Positions 7,933 to 16,257 of a DNA stretch of 64,000 bases are shown here, piece after piece. The notes under the pieces are model-generated. The model was not told the origin of the DNA. It searched no databases and saw only the letters and a list, made by a program, of their open reading frames with translations. Source of the stretch: Streptomyces harbinensis. GTDB lineage: Bacteria > Actinomycetota > Actinomycetes > Streptomycetales > Streptomycetaceae. Numbering within the stretch: position 1 is the first letter of the stretch; every line of letters starts with the position of its first letter. The DNA is taken from NCBI RefSeq assembly GCF_900116145.1, contig NZ_FPAB01000001.1, positions 372,001 through 436,000 of the forward strand, given 5' to 3'. Made by a program: the position numbers and the translations under genes.

Positions 7933-9375
7933 ATGCTTCCTCAGCGCCTCCGCCGCGCCCGGGGCCACAACCCCTGGCGCTCCCTGCGATACCCCAGCAT
8001 GCGCTGGTGGTCACTCGCCAACCTCGTCTCCAACGCCGGTACCTGGATGCAGCTCACCGTGCAGAGCCTGCTGGTGCTCCAGGTGACCGGATCGGCCGCC
8101 ATGACCGGGCTCTCGCTCGCGGTCCAGGCCGGGCCCGGGCTGCTGCTGGGTCTCCTCGGCGGCGCGGCCGTCGACCGCTGGCCGCGCAAGCTGACCGCCG
8201 CCGTCAGCCAGGTGGCCCTCGGCGCGGTCGGCTTCACCACCGCCGCGCTGGTCGCGCTGGATCTGCTGAACGTGCCGGTGCTGCTGACGCTGGCCGCCGT
8301 CACCGGGATCATCAGCACGGTGGACGGCCCGGCCTGCGCCCTGCTCGGCAACGACCTGGTGCCGCGCCGCGACGTTCCCTCGGCCATCGCGCTGGGCTCG
8401 GCGGTGCACAGCATCGGGCGGCTGGCCGGGACCGCGCTGGCGGGCGGCGCGGTCCTGCTCTTCGGCACCGCCTCGGCCTTCGTGGCCAACGGCTTCTCCT
8501 TCGTCTTCGTCGCCGCCGTCATCCCCTTCCTGAAGCTGGTCGACCGGTCCGCCGAGGAACCGGAGACCGCCCCGGAGCCGGAGCCCGCCGCACCGGCGGA
8601 CCCGCGCGCGGATGGGCCGGACGAGCCGGACGACTCACGGCAGCGGGCGGGCGGCGGCGCCCGCGACGGGCTGCGCTTCTTCCTGGGCCGGCCGCAGCTG
8701 GTGCTGCTCGCCGCCATCACCGCGCTCAGCTCGGTCTTCGGCCGCAACTACACACTCACCCTGGCCGTACTGGTCACCGGCCCGCTGGCCGGCGGCGCCG
8801 GCTCCTTCGGCACCGTGTCCACCGCGCTGGCCGTCGGCGGGATCGCCGGCGCGCTGCTCGCCGGTGTGCTCCAGCGACCCTCGGTACGCCTGGTCGCCGC
8901 GATGTCGGCCATCGGCGCGGCGTTCCAGATCGCCGCCGGGCTCTCCCCCACGCTCGGCCTGCTGGTGCTCCTGGTGATCCCCATGGCGATCGTGGAGTCC
9001 GTCTCGGACACCGCGGGCACCACCGTGCTCCAGACCGACCCGCCGCCCGCCATGCGCGGCCGGGTCCTGGGCGTGTGGCGCAGTCTGAGCACCGGCTGGG
9101 GGCTGGTCGGGCCGCCCGCCATCGGGCTGCTCATGGAGTGGACGGGCCCCCGGGCGGCGCTGGTGATCGGCGGCCTGGTGGTGGCGCTGCCGGCGGTCGC
9201 CGGTCTCGCGGTGCACGCCCGCCGGGCGCGCCGCACCGTCGCCGACGCCGCCGGGCAGATCGCCGCCGCCCCGGAGCCGGTGGAGCCGGTGGAGCAGCCC
9301 GAGCCGGTACGCGTCCCCGTACCCGCTCGGGTGACCGACGGCGACCGCGCACCCGCCGCCGTGACCGTGAGCTGA
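7933..9375 (+). CDS. MFS transporter (MFS_3/EntS-like exporter)
   Basis: A 480-residue major facilitator with about 12 hydrophobic segments. The first segments are near residues 20-110. A Pro/Glu-rich hydrophilic central loop lies near residues 205-245, and the tail is acidic and Pro/Val-rich. Residues around SNAGTWMQLTVQSLLVLQVT and the loop IISTVDGPA are typical of the MFS_3 (enterobactin exporter-like) family. I chose ATG 7933; the frame is open for 60 further codons upstream, but that sequence does not resemble a transporter N-terminus. No clear Shine-Dalgarno precedes 7933. The substrate cannot be inferred. Confidence 0.85.
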   Translation: MLPQRLRRARGHNPWRSLRYPSMRWWSLANLVSNAGTWMQLTVQSLLVLQVTGSAAMTGLSLAVQAGPGLLLGLLGGAAVDRWPRKLTAAVSQVALGAVGFTTAALVALDLLNVPVLLTLAAVTGIISTVDGPACALLGNDLVPRRDVPSAIALGSAVHSIGRLAGTALAGGAVLLFGTASAFVANGFSFVFVAAVIPFLKLVDRSAEEPETAPEPEPAAPADPRADGPDEPDDSRQRAGGGARDGLRFFLGRPQLVLLAAITALSSVFGRNYTLTLAVLVTGPLAGGAGSFGTVSTALAVGGIAGALLAGVLQRPSVRLVAAMSAIGAAFQIAAGLSPTLGLLVLLVIPMAIVESVSDTAGTTVLQTDPPPAMRGRVLGVWRSLSTGWGLVGPPAIGLLMEWTGPRAALVIGGLVVALPAVAGLAVHARRARRTVADAAGQIAAAPEPVEPVEQPEPVRVPVPARVTDGDRAPAAVTVS

Positions 9376-9391
9376 CCGGCGGGCCACCGGT

Positions 9392-9421
9392 CCGGGGGCG
9401 GGCCCCGCGGCCCGCCCCCGG
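9392..9421. terminator. Bidirectional terminator between convergent genes
   Basis: A perfect 12-bp GC stem (CCGGGGGCGGGC / GCCCGCCCCCGG) with a six-base loop sits in the 63-base gap between the MFS gene (plus) and the hemerythrin gene (minus). It can serve both strands. Confidence 0.8.
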
Positions 9422-9438
9422 CCGTACTCCGCCGCCGC

Positions 9439-10026
9439 TCAGTGCTTGGACCGCGCCGCGTTGATGGCGTCCCGGGTGCGGTCGACCATCGACACGAACG
9501 GCCCCACCGCCCACTGGGCCGCCGGTTTGCCCGCCGCCGAGGGATGCGGATGGGTCGGCGCGGTGGCCTCGGCGACCCGCAGACTGGAGCCCATCTGCTT
9601 CAGCTGCTCCTCGCTGCGCCCGGCCCGGATGGCCGGGAACTCCTCGCGCTCCTCCTGGTCGGCGTGCTCGGCGACCGCCCGCTCGAACTCGGCGAACTTC
9701 CGCTCGAACTCGGCGGACTCCAGGTCCATCTTCTCCAGCTGGGCCAGGACCTTGTTCGCCTCCGCCTCCTCCTGGTTGCGTGCCTCGGCCTCCGCCGCGC
9801 CCGCCGTCTTCTTCGCCACCGGGCGGACGATCATCTCCTCCGCCGTCTCGTGAACGGCGAGCAGCACGCGCAACTGGTCGAACGCCTCCCTGCGGTCGTC
9901 GCCGTGCGCGGCCTGCACCTGGCTGAAGAGGTCCCGGATCCGGGCGTGCTGTTCCAGCAGCATGCCCACCACGTCGCCCTCGGGCAGCTGCCCGGCCTGC
10001 TCCCGCTCCTCGTCGGCCCTGCTCAT
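9439..10026 (-). CDS. Hemerythrin HHE-domain protein
   Basis: A 195-residue cytosolic protein with a hemerythrin-like four-helix bundle that would bind a di-iron centre for oxygen, nitric oxide or redox sensing. Candidate ligands are in LLEQHARIRDLF near residue 24, LAVHETAEEMIVRP near residue 56, and AEHADQEEREEFPAI near residue 115. The helices are very rich in Glu and Ala. The C-terminal 40 residues (TAPTHPHPSAAGKPA) are a linker-like tail. The start ATG 10026 is set by GGAGGAGTTGAGG upstream; the open frame runs 170 codons further, but only in non-homologous sequence. Confidence 0.88.
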   Translation of the reverse strand: MSRADEEREQAGQLPEGDVVGMLLEQHARIRDLFSQVQAAHGDDRREAFDQLRVLLAVHETAEEMIVRPVAKKTAGAAEAEARNQEEAEANKVLAQLEKMDLESAEFERKFAEFERAVAEHADQEEREEFPAIRAGRSEEQLKQMGSSLRVAEATAPTHPHPSAAGKPAAQWAVGPFVSMVDRTRDAINAARSKH

Positions 10027-10243
10027 GTGCCTCAACTCCTCCGTGTCGACAACGGGTACCGCTGCACGCCAGGTCCGCGAAAGCCCCGGTGACGGGCGGG
10101 ACCGGACGGTGGAGCCGACCGGCGGCGGTCGCCGTCCGAGGCGTTCCCCCCGATCGACCGGGTGTCGCGCAGCCGCAGCCGGGTACCCGGCCGGGCGGCG
10201 ATCAACCGTGCCCGCACCGTTTTCCGGAAGGAAGGGATCCCTC

Positions 10244-11305
10244 ATGCGCGTCGTCATCGTGGGCGCCACCGGGAACGTCGGCAGCGCCGTCGTCCGCGCT
10301 CTGGCCGCCGATCCCGCCGTCACCTCCCTCACCGGCCTGGCCCGCCGCAAACCCCGATGGCAGGCGGACAAGACCACCTGGCGGCAGGTCGATCTGCGCG
10401 CGTCCGACGGGGACGGGCCGCCGCTCGCCGACCTCTTCCGGGGCGCCGACGCGGTCGTGCACCTCGCCTGGCTGATCCAGCCCACCCGCGACCCGGCCGA
10501 GACCTGGCGCACCAATGTGCTGGGCACCGCCCGGGTGCTCAAGGCGGTGGCCGCCGCCCGGGTGCCGGCCCTGGTCTGCGCCTCCTCGGTGGCCGCCTAC
10601 TCCCCCGGACCCACCGACCGGGCAGTGGACGAGAGCTGGCCCACCCACGGCTGCCCCACCTCCGCCTACAGCCGCGAGAAGGCGTACGTCGAACGCATGC
10701 TGGACACCTTCGAGGCGGAGCAGCGGGACATCCGCGTGGTCCGGATGCGCCCCGGCTTCCTCTTCTCCCGCGCCTCCGCCGCACAGCAACGCCGCTACTT
10801 CGTCGGCCCGCTGCTCTTCGGGCCGCTGGCCCGCCCCGAGCTGACCCCGGTCGTCCCCGATGTCGCCGGGCTGCGCTTCCAGGTGCTGCACACCGACGAC
10901 GCCGCCGACGCCTACCGGCGCGCCCTCACCCGGCCCGTCCACGGCGCCTTCAACCTCGCCGCCGATCCCGTCCTGGACCCCGCCCAGCTCGCCCGGATCT
11001 TCCGCGCCCGGCGGCTGAAACTGCCGCCTGCCGTGCTGCGCGCCGCCGTCGCCGGAGCCTGGCACGGCCGGCTCACCCCCGCCTCGCCCGGGCTGCTCGA
11101 CACCCTGCTGCGGCTGCCCGTCATGGACTGCTCCCGCGCCCACGGCGAACTCGACTGGCGGCCCGGACGCGACGCCGAGGATGCGCTGCGCGCCCTGGTG
11201 GACGGCCTGCGCCACAACGCCGGCGCGCCCACCCCGCCGCTGGACCCGCATCCGCCCGGTGGCCGGCTCCGCGAGTTCGCCACCGGCGTCGGACAGCGGC
11301 CCTGA
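10244..11305 (+). CDS. NAD-dependent epimerase/dehydratase family protein
   Basis: A 353-residue extended SDR. The N-terminal GATGNVGSAVVRAL is the dinucleotide-binding motif, CASSVAAYSPG provides the catalytic Ser region near residue 110, and SAYSREKAYVE gives the Tyr-Lys pair near residue 142. The start at ATG 10244 follows GGAAGGAAGGG. The substrate is unknown. It is followed 29 bases later by an F420-type oxidoreductase and may share its transcript. The 217-base gap upstream, shared with the divergent hemerythrin gene, should hold both promoters. Confidence 0.85.
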   Translation: MRVVIVGATGNVGSAVVRALAADPAVTSLTGLARRKPRWQADKTTWRQVDLRASDGDGPPLADLFRGADAVVHLAWLIQPTRDPAETWRTNVLGTARVLKAVAAARVPALVCASSVAAYSPGPTDRAVDESWPTHGCPTSAYSREKAYVERMLDTFEAEQRDIRVVRMRPGFLFSRASAAQQRRYFVGPLLFGPLARPELTPVVPDVAGLRFQVLHTDDAADAYRRALTRPVHGAFNLAADPVLDPAQLARIFRARRLKLPPAVLRAAVAGAWHGRLTPASPGLLDTLLRLPVMDCSRAHGELDWRPGRDAEDALRALVDGLRHNAGAPTPPLDPHPPGGRLREFATGVGQRP

Positions 11306-11334
11306 CCGGATCCCCGACGAAAGGAGCGACGTCC

Positions 11335-12288
11335 ATGACGTCCTACGGGTACTTCCTGGCCAGCGAGGACCACGGCCCCCGCGCCCTGGTCGGACAGGCG
11401 CGGGCGGCCGAGTCGGCCGGCTTCCGCTCGCTGTGGATCTCCGATCACTACCATCCCTGGCTCGACGCGCAGGGCAACAGCCCGTTCGTCTGGACCACCA
11501 TCGGGGCGCTCGCCCAGGCCACCGAACTGCCGGTGGCCACCGCCGTGACCTGCCCGTCCGTCCGCGTCCACCCGGCCGTCATCGCCCAGGCCGCCGCCAC
11601 CTGCGGGGCGCTGCTCCCGGGCCGCTTCCGGCTCGGCGTGGGCACCGGAGAGGCGCTGAACGAACACATCCTCGGTGACGCCTGGCCCGAGGCGTCCGTC
11701 CGGCTGGAGATGCTGGAGGAGGCGGTCGAGGTGATCCGCGCCCTCTTCACCGGCAACCGGATCAGCCACCGGGGCCGGCACTACACGGTGGAGAACGCCC
11801 GGCTGTACACGCTGCCCGACGAGCCGGTGCCGATCGACGTGTCCGGGTACGCGCCGGCCGCCACCGAGTTGGCGGCCAGGATCGGCGACGGCTTCGTCAC
11901 CATGGGCCCCGAGGGCGAGCTGCTGCGCCGGTTCCGGTCCGCCGGCGGGAGCGGCCCGACCGGCTGCGCCATCAAGGTCTGCTACGACGCCGACCGCGAC
12001 CGGGCGGCCCGCACGGTGCTCCAGCGCTGGCCCAATCTGTTCCTGCCCGGCGAACTGGCCGCCCTGCTGCCGGAGCCGAAGCACTTCGAGCAGGCCACCC
12101 AGCTGGTGACGGAGCAGCAGATCGCGGGCGGGTCCATGCCGCTGGGCGACGACCCCGAGGAGCACATCCGGGCGCTGGCCGAGTGCCGGGACGCCGGGTT
12201 CGACGAGGTGTACGTCAGCCAGATCGGCCCCGACCTGGACGGGTTCTTCGACTTCTACCGCACCCGGGTGCTGCCCGCCCTGGGCTGA
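11335..12288 (+). CDS. LLM-class F420-dependent oxidoreductase
   Basis: A 317-residue luciferase-like TIM-barrel protein of the type often annotated as F420-dependent (TIGR03557-like). Diagnostic segments are ISDHYHPWLDAQGNSPFVW near residue 35, TAVTCPSVRVHPAVIAQAAAT near residue 75, RFRLGVGTGEALNEH near residue 98, and SQIGPDLDGFFDFY near the C-terminus. It would use the deazaflavin F420 as hydride carrier. AAAGGAGCG precedes ATG 11335. The substrate is unknown. Confidence 0.9.
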   Translation: MTSYGYFLASEDHGPRALVGQARAAESAGFRSLWISDHYHPWLDAQGNSPFVWTTIGALAQATELPVATAVTCPSVRVHPAVIAQAAATCGALLPGRFRLGVGTGEALNEHILGDAWPEASVRLEMLEEAVEVIRALFTGNRISHRGRHYTVENARLYTLPDEPVPIDVSGYAPAATELAARIGDGFVTMGPEGELLRRFRSAGGSGPTGCAIKVCYDADRDRAARTVLQRWPNLFLPGELAALLPEPKHFEQATQLVTEQQIAGGSMPLGDDPEEHIRALAECRDAGFDEVYVSQIGPDLDGFFDFYRTRVLPALG

Positions 12289-12294
12289 GCCGGC

Positions 12295-12316
12295 CCGGGC
12301 CGAGCACCGCCCGGGG
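12295..12316. terminator. Terminator between convergent genes
   Basis: CCCGGGC and GCCCGGG arms with an eight-base loop fill the 30-base gap between the F420-type oxidoreductase (plus) and the P450 (minus). Confidence 0.65.
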
Positions 12317-12318
12317 CA

Positions 12319-13683
12319 TCAGGCGCGCCGGGCGGTGAAGCGCAGCCCGGTGTGGTCGAAGGTGGCCGGCAGGGGCCGGTCCGGGCCCGGGCGCAGCGCC
12401 GAGACCGTCCGGTAGCGGGTTTCCGCCAGCAGCCCGGCCAGCCAGTGGCCGGCGGTCAGCAGCACCACCTGCTCGCCGGGGCAGCCGGCCGGGCCGGCGC
12501 TGAACGGCACCAGCGCCGGGTGGCCGGCCGCCGTACCGTCCCGCCAGATGTCGGGGTCGAAGCGGTCGCGGTAGCCGGTGGGTGGCTCGGCCCGGTGGAA
12601 GTAGGGCGTGAAGGCGGCGAACGCCGTGCCGGCCGGCACCACCGTGCCGTACCAGCGGGTGGCCCGGGTGGACTCGCGCAGCAGCACGGGGGTGGTCGGC
12701 CACAGCCGTACCGCCTCCAGGACCGCGGCGCGGGTCCGCGGCAGCGGGGCGACCGGTTCGCGCCGGGTGCCCGGCCACGGGGCCGCCGTCTCGGCCCTGA
12801 CCTCCGCCTCCCGGTCGGGGTGGCAGCTGAGCAGGGCCAGCGTGCGTAGGGTGGCGGCGCCCGCCGCGTCGAAGGCGAACAGCCAGTGCGGCACCTGGTG
12901 CACCGGATCGACCCCGTGCTCCCGGGCAGCGGGCCCCGCGCGCAGCGCGCCGGCCAGCGAGTCCGGGTCGGCCCGGTCGATCGCGGTGCGCAGCCGGTCC
13001 AGGAACGCGGCCCGCAGCCGCCCCCGGCGGGGCGCCAGCATCGACCAGTTGCCGGTGGAGCGGAGCCGGTCGAGCAGGCCGATCAGTGCGGTGTCGTCGG
13101 CGGCGGCCTCCCCCAGGACCAGCCGGCGCACCGACCGCCACCAGCCGGCCGCGAACAGGTCCCAGTCCAGCTGTCCCCCGGCCCGGGCGCGCTCGGCGAC
13201 CGCCGCGGCCTCCTGATGGATCCGGGCGGTCAGCGCCGGGGCCAGCCGGTGCTCGGGCCGGCCGCTGTCCAGGGCCTCCTCGTTCGCCCGGCGCCGCGCG
13301 GCCCGTTCCGGTCCCGGGGTGATCAGCGAGCCGTGCGGCTGGAACTGTTCCAGCGCGCGGCGTTTCTCCCACGACGCCGGGGTGAAGGGGTCGGGGGTCT
13401 CGCGCAGCAGCCGCGCCAGGTCGTCCGGGTCGAGCAGCAGCACGAGCGACCGGCCCGCCACGCTCAGCCGCAGCGGCCTCGGCCCGTACCGGTGGCGCAG
13501 GTCGCGCAGGGTGGTGATGGCGGCCCGGTCGGTCCGCAGCCGCTCGGCCAGCGACATCGCCCACGGGCGGCGTCTGATCAGCCCTTCGGCCGCGCCCGGC
13601 AGCAGGACCCGCAGCAGGAAGCGGGCCCGGTCGGCGGGCCCGGCCCGGTGCAGGCCCCCGGCGGCGGGCGGGGCGGGGCTCAC
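12319..13683 (-). CDS. Cytochrome P450
   Basis: A 454-residue P450 monooxygenase. The K-helix ExxR is in EAVRLWP near residue 310, and the haem-binding loop is FSAGPAGCPGEQ near residue 396, with its Cys as thiolate ligand. The I-helix segment FDAAGAATLRTLALL near residue 273 replaces the usual acid-Thr pair with AGAAT. I take GTG 13683 as the start because it overlaps the stop of a small upstream ORF as GTGA. No ferredoxin gene is adjacent, so electrons come from elsewhere. Its end is 30 bases from the convergent oxidoreductase. The substrate is unknown. Confidence 0.88.
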   Translation of the reverse strand: MSPAPPAAGGLHRAGPADRARFLLRVLLPGAAEGLIRRRPWAMSLAERLRTDRAAITTLRDLRHRYGPRPLRLSVAGRSLVLLLDPDDLARLLRETPDPFTPASWEKRRALEQFQPHGSLITPGPERAARRRANEEALDSGRPEHRLAPALTARIHQEAAAVAERARAGGQLDWDLFAAGWWRSVRRLVLGEAAADDTALIGLLDRLRSTGNWSMLAPRRGRLRAAFLDRLRTAIDRADPDSLAGALRAGPAAREHGVDPVHQVPHWLFAFDAAGAATLRTLALLSCHPDREAEVRAETAAPWPGTRREPVAPLPRTRAAVLEAVRLWPTTPVLLRESTRATRWYGTVVPAGTAFAAFTPYFHRAEPPTGYRDRFDPDIWRDGTAAGHPALVPFSAGPAGCPGEQVVLLTAGHWLAGLLAETRYRTVSALRPGPDRPLPATFDHTGLRFTARRA

Positions 13684-13805
13684 CGGGCACCGGCCGGGTC
13701 GCGGCGGTCCCGGCCGGGCGGCCGGACGCGGCGGGTACGGTCCTGGCCCGGCCCGTCCCCGGGGTGTCGCCTGCGGGGTACGGCCGTCCGGTCGCCGCCT
13801 GCCAT
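13680..13805 (-). CDS. Possible 41-residue peptide coupled to the P450
   Basis: From ATG 13805 a short Arg/Pro/Gly-rich frame runs to a TGA that overlaps the P450 GTG start as GTGA. GGGAGAG sits six bases before the ATG, whereas the P450 start itself has no visible ribosome site. A translated leader that delivers ribosomes to the P450 is therefore plausible. No recognisable domain is present and composition alone could leave this frame open, so confidence is low. Confidence 0.35.
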   Translation of the reverse strand: MAGGDRTAVPRRRHPGDGPGQDRTRRVRPPGRDRRDPAGAR

Positions 13806-13942
13806 GTGCGCTCTCCCATTCGTCGGTCCCTCGGGTACCACGAGCATCGCGCCGCGCGGCACCGGGCGGCCGGAGGCAGGCGGGGTGGGGACGGCGGCCA
13901 CCCGTTCGGGCCCGGCCGGGGCGGGCAGCCGGGCGGCGCGGG

Positions 13943-14224
13943 TCAGTCGCGGGGCAGCAGGGAGCCCAGCGGGCCCAGGTCGAGGTTCAGGTCCTCCGGG
14001 CGCAGGCCGAAGGTGGTGCGCAGTTCCGTCATGCGCTGTTCCAGCAGCATCAAGGTGGTGCCGACCCGCTCGACCTGGGCCTCGGTCAGCTCGCCGGAGT
14101 CCACCCGGCGCAGCGCCTGGCGTTCCATCAGCTGCCGCAGCAGTTCCACGACGGTGAGCACCAGGGCGACCAGGTCGCGGCCGACCGAGTCCTCGTCCAG
14201 GTCCATCCGCCGGCCGGGGCTCAC
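13943..14224 (-). CDS. gvpK: Gas vesicle protein GvpK
   Basis: About 93 residues and the last gene of the gas vesicle operon. DEDSVGRDLVALVLTVVEL, LRQLMERQALRRVD and LRPEDLNLDLGPLG are characteristic GvpK blocks. GvpK is a minor component needed for vesicle assembly. I place the start at GTG 14224, which overlaps the gvpS stop as GTGA; ATG 14206 and GTG 14245 are alternatives. Confidence 0.9.
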   Translation of the reverse strand: MSPGRRMDLDEDSVGRDLVALVLTVVELLRQLMERQALRRVDSGELTEAQVERVGTTLMLLEQRMTELRTTFGLRPEDLNLDLGPLGSLLPRD

Positions 14225-14448
14225 CACGGGCCGCTGTCCGCCCACGGGGCGGGCATCCGTTCGCTGACCGAGGAGAGCAGGGCGTGCAGGGACAGCCGCA
14301 CCAGGGGCACCTCGGCGATGGCGATGACCAGGTCGCCGCTGATGACCACCCCGGTGGCCATCACCCGGTCGAGGAGATCGACGAGCGGCACCCCGATGGG
14401 GCCGTACGGGCCCTCGTCGGGCTGCCAGGCAACGGGCTCATGGAGCAT
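14221..14448 (-). CDS. gvpS: Gas vesicle protein GvpS (GvpA/J family)
   Basis: 75 residues with the GvpA-fold core: PLVDLLDRVMATGVVISGDL followed by IAIAEVPLVRLSLHALLSSV. This is the two-helix/beta-hairpin wall-protein pattern. It starts inside the gvpL end with an 11-base overlap, after a GGAGAG site. Position between gvpL and gvpK matches the streptomycete order. GvpS is thought to be a minor wall or cap component. Confidence 0.85.
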   Translation of the reverse strand: MLHEPVAWQPDEGPYGPIGVPLVDLLDRVMATGVVISGDLVIAIAEVPLVRLSLHALLSSVSERMPAPWADSGPW

Positions 14449-15304
14449 CGGCGGGTCTCTCCTGCTCTTCGTCGTCCAGGCGGGCGAAGGAGTACGGCAC
14501 CCAGGGGCCGGTGACCTCGATCCGGGCGTGGGCGGCGACGGCGGGGTCGCGGGCCAGTGCGGCGACGGTGTCGCGGAACTCCCGCTCCCGGTCGTGGTCG
14601 AGCAGCAGGGCCGCGTTGAGCACCTGCCGCCGGCTGCCGCCGGTCAGCGCCGGGTCCTGGGGGCGCAGGCGGCGGGCGGCGGCGGCCTGCCGGGCGAGCG
14701 CGGCGTACACGTGCTCGGCGGTGCGCCAGGCGGTCTCGTGCTGCCGCTCGCGTTCTTGCTGCCGGTTGCGGAGCCGGTCAAGGTAGGCGCGTCCGGTGTC
14801 GGCCGCGGGGGCGCTGTCCGGCCCGGGCGGGTCGGCGGCGGGCGGGGTGGAGCGGACCGGGTACACCTTGAGGCCCCATTCGGCGCGGTGGCACAGCCGT
14901 TCCAGCAGGGCCAGCAGCCGGTCGGCGCGGCCGGCCACGGCGGCCGTTGCGCGTTCCGGACCGAGGTAGAGCGTGGCCAGCGGCAGCGGGACGACCGGGC
15001 CGCCGCGGGCGACGGCGGCGATCACCGCGTGGTGGGCGCGGGCGCAGCTCTCCAGGGCGGCCGGGTCGGAGAACCGTTCGGCGCACGCCTCGGGGGCGAA
15101 GTCGGCGGCGGACACGCTCTGGGCGATGAGGGTGAGCGGCCCGGCGGCCAGGGTGCGCACCGGTCCCCCGCCGGGGTGGCCGGTGAGGCCGTCCAGGTCG
15201 GGGGCGGTCTGCGCGTGGCAGACGGCGAAGATGCACACGGCCGTCCCGTCGGGCGGCGTCTGCGCCCCGGCGGCCGGCCGCGTGAGTCCGGCGGTCTCGG
15301 TCAT
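14438..15304 (-). CDS. gvpL: Gas vesicle protein GvpL (GvpF/L family)
   Basis: 288 residues of the GvpL/GvpF family. The N-terminal part has AVCIFAVCHA near residue 20, ISAADF-like SVSAADFAPEA, and HHAVIAAVARGGPVVPLPLATL near residue 100. The C-terminal half has LNAALLLDHDREREFRDTVA and ends near EVTGPWVPYSFA, the family signature. The start ATG 15304 overlaps the gvpJ stop as ATGA. It is probably an assembly accessory protein. A second, shorter homologue (gvpF) lies upstream in the same operon. Confidence 0.9.
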   Translation of the reverse strand: MTETAGLTRPAAGAQTPPDGTAVCIFAVCHAQTAPDLDGLTGHPGGGPVRTLAAGPLTLIAQSVSAADFAPEACAERFSDPAALESCARAHHAVIAAVARGGPVVPLPLATLYLGPERATAAVAGRADRLLALLERLCHRAEWGLKVYPVRSTPPAADPPGPDSAPAADTGRAYLDRLRNRQQERERQHETAWRTAEHVYAALARQAAAARRLRPQDPALTGGSRRQVLNAALLLDHDREREFRDTVAALARDPAVAAHARIEVTGPWVPYSFARLDDEEQERPADAP

Positions 15305-15663
15305 GCCTGCTCGGTCTCCTTCTGCCGGTCGTGCCGGTGGTGGCCGCTGGTCTCCAGTTCGGTCAGCCGCTCCCGCAGGCGCTTGTTCTCGTCGTACAGG
15401 GCGTCGTGCGCGGCCCGTGAGGAGAGGGCGGGTTCGGTCTCCCACCAGTCGATGCCGGCCTTGCGGGCGGTGTCGACGGAGGAGATGAACAGCCGGATGC
15501 GGATGGTGAGCAGTTCGATGTCGAGCAGGTCGATCTTGATGTCACCGGCGATGACCACGCCCTTGTCGAGGATGCGTTCGAGGATGTCGGCGAGGTTGGC
15601 GGTACGGGGCGGGTACGGCTCCAGCGGCTCGTACGCCTCGACGGGGTGGACGGAACGTGTCAT
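15301..15663 (-). CDS. gvpJ: Gas vesicle protein GvpJ (GvpA family)
   Basis: 120 residues. The core NLADILERILDKGVVIAGDI and IDLLDIELLTIRIRLFISSV match GvpA/GvpJ. It is followed by IDWWETEPALSS and a charged, predicted coiled-coil tail. GvpJ is a minor, conserved shell protein that may form vesicle tips. The start ATG 15663 forms an ATGA overlap with the acidic protein upstream, so expression is coupled. Confidence 0.9.
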   Translation of the reverse strand: MTRSVHPVEAYEPLEPYPPRTANLADILERILDKGVVIAGDIKIDLLDIELLTIRIRLFISSVDTARKAGIDWWETEPALSSRAAHDALYDENKRLRERLTELETSGHHRHDRQKETEQA

Positions 15664-15959
15664 CGCCGCCCCCGCTTCCGGGGCTTCTCGTCCTCTTCCT
15701 CTTCCTCGTCGTCCTCGTCTTCGTCTTCGTCCTCGTCCTCGAAGTCCTCGTCGTCGTCCTCGTCCATCGCGTCGTCGGTGTCGTCGGTCTCCTCGTCCTC
15801 GCGCTCCTCGCCGTCGTCGTCGCCGTCCTCGGCGATCTCGCCTTCGTGGATCTTCTGGTGGCGGCCCTCCGGCTCGTCCTCCTCGTCCGCGAGCATCACA
15901 TGGCTCTGGAAGCGCCCGCCGGCGATGCCGGCGGCGAGAGCGGCTTTGGTGTGGTCCAT
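15660..15959 (-). CDS. Short polyacidic protein in the gvpY/gvpZ position
   Basis: 99 residues. Residues 1-15 (MDHTKAALAAGIAGG) look like the start of a small glycine/alanine membrane-type helix that breaks off abruptly. From about residue 25 the sequence is dominated by Asp and Glu, with an almost uninterrupted acidic run at about residues 66-88. It ends in a basic tip, KPRKRGRR. From memory, Streptomyces operons place gvpY and gvpZ between gvpG and gvpJ, and one of those ends in an acidic tract with an Arg-rich end. I infer a reduced or fused remnant, still coupled by ATGA to gvpJ. The coding call is good; the identity is open. Confidence 0.7.
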   Translation of the reverse strand: MDHTKAALAAGIAGGRFQSHVMLADEEDEPEGRHQKIHEGEIAEDGDDDGEEREDEETDDTDDAMDEDDDEDFEDEDEDEDEDDEEEEEDEKPRKRGRR

Positions 15960-15992
15960 CGACGGTGCCAGTCCTTTCCGCGGGAGATACGG

Positions 15993-16256
15993 TCAGCCGG
16001 TGACGTACGGGGGCGGCTCGTGCTGCGGTTCCTGCCGTTGCTGGATGGCGAGCAGCAGCCGCTCCTCCCGCTCCTCGAACTCCTCCGGGGTCAGCTCGCC
16101 TTCCTCCAGGGCCAGGTGCAGCTCCCGGAGGCGGGTCATCAGGGGCGCGGGGTCGTACAGTTCCTCCTCGGCCGCGTCGGTGATCCGGCCGGCCACCCAG
16201 CCGGTGAACCGCACCGGGGCGAGCGGGAGCAGCAGGATTTCGGAGAACAGGCCCAT
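15993..16256 (-). CDS. gvpG: Gas vesicle protein GvpG
   Basis: 87 residues. It has a hydrophobic N-terminus (LLLPLAPVRFTGWVAGRI), then ELYDPAPLMTRLRELHLALE and EGELTPEEFEEREERLL, the typical GvpG helical pattern ending in a coiled-coil-like Glu-rich helix. It starts one base after the gvpF stop. It is an accessory protein for vesicle assembly. Confidence 0.88.
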   Translation of the reverse strand: MGLFSEILLLPLAPVRFTGWVAGRITDAAEEELYDPAPLMTRLRELHLALEEGELTPEEFEEREERLLLAIQQRQEPQHEPPPYVTG

Positions 16257-16257
16257 G

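Noticed and set aside
13806-13901. GTG-started extension of the P450 leader ORF to 73 codons
   Set aside because: No ribosome site at 13901; the ATG at 13805 has a good one.
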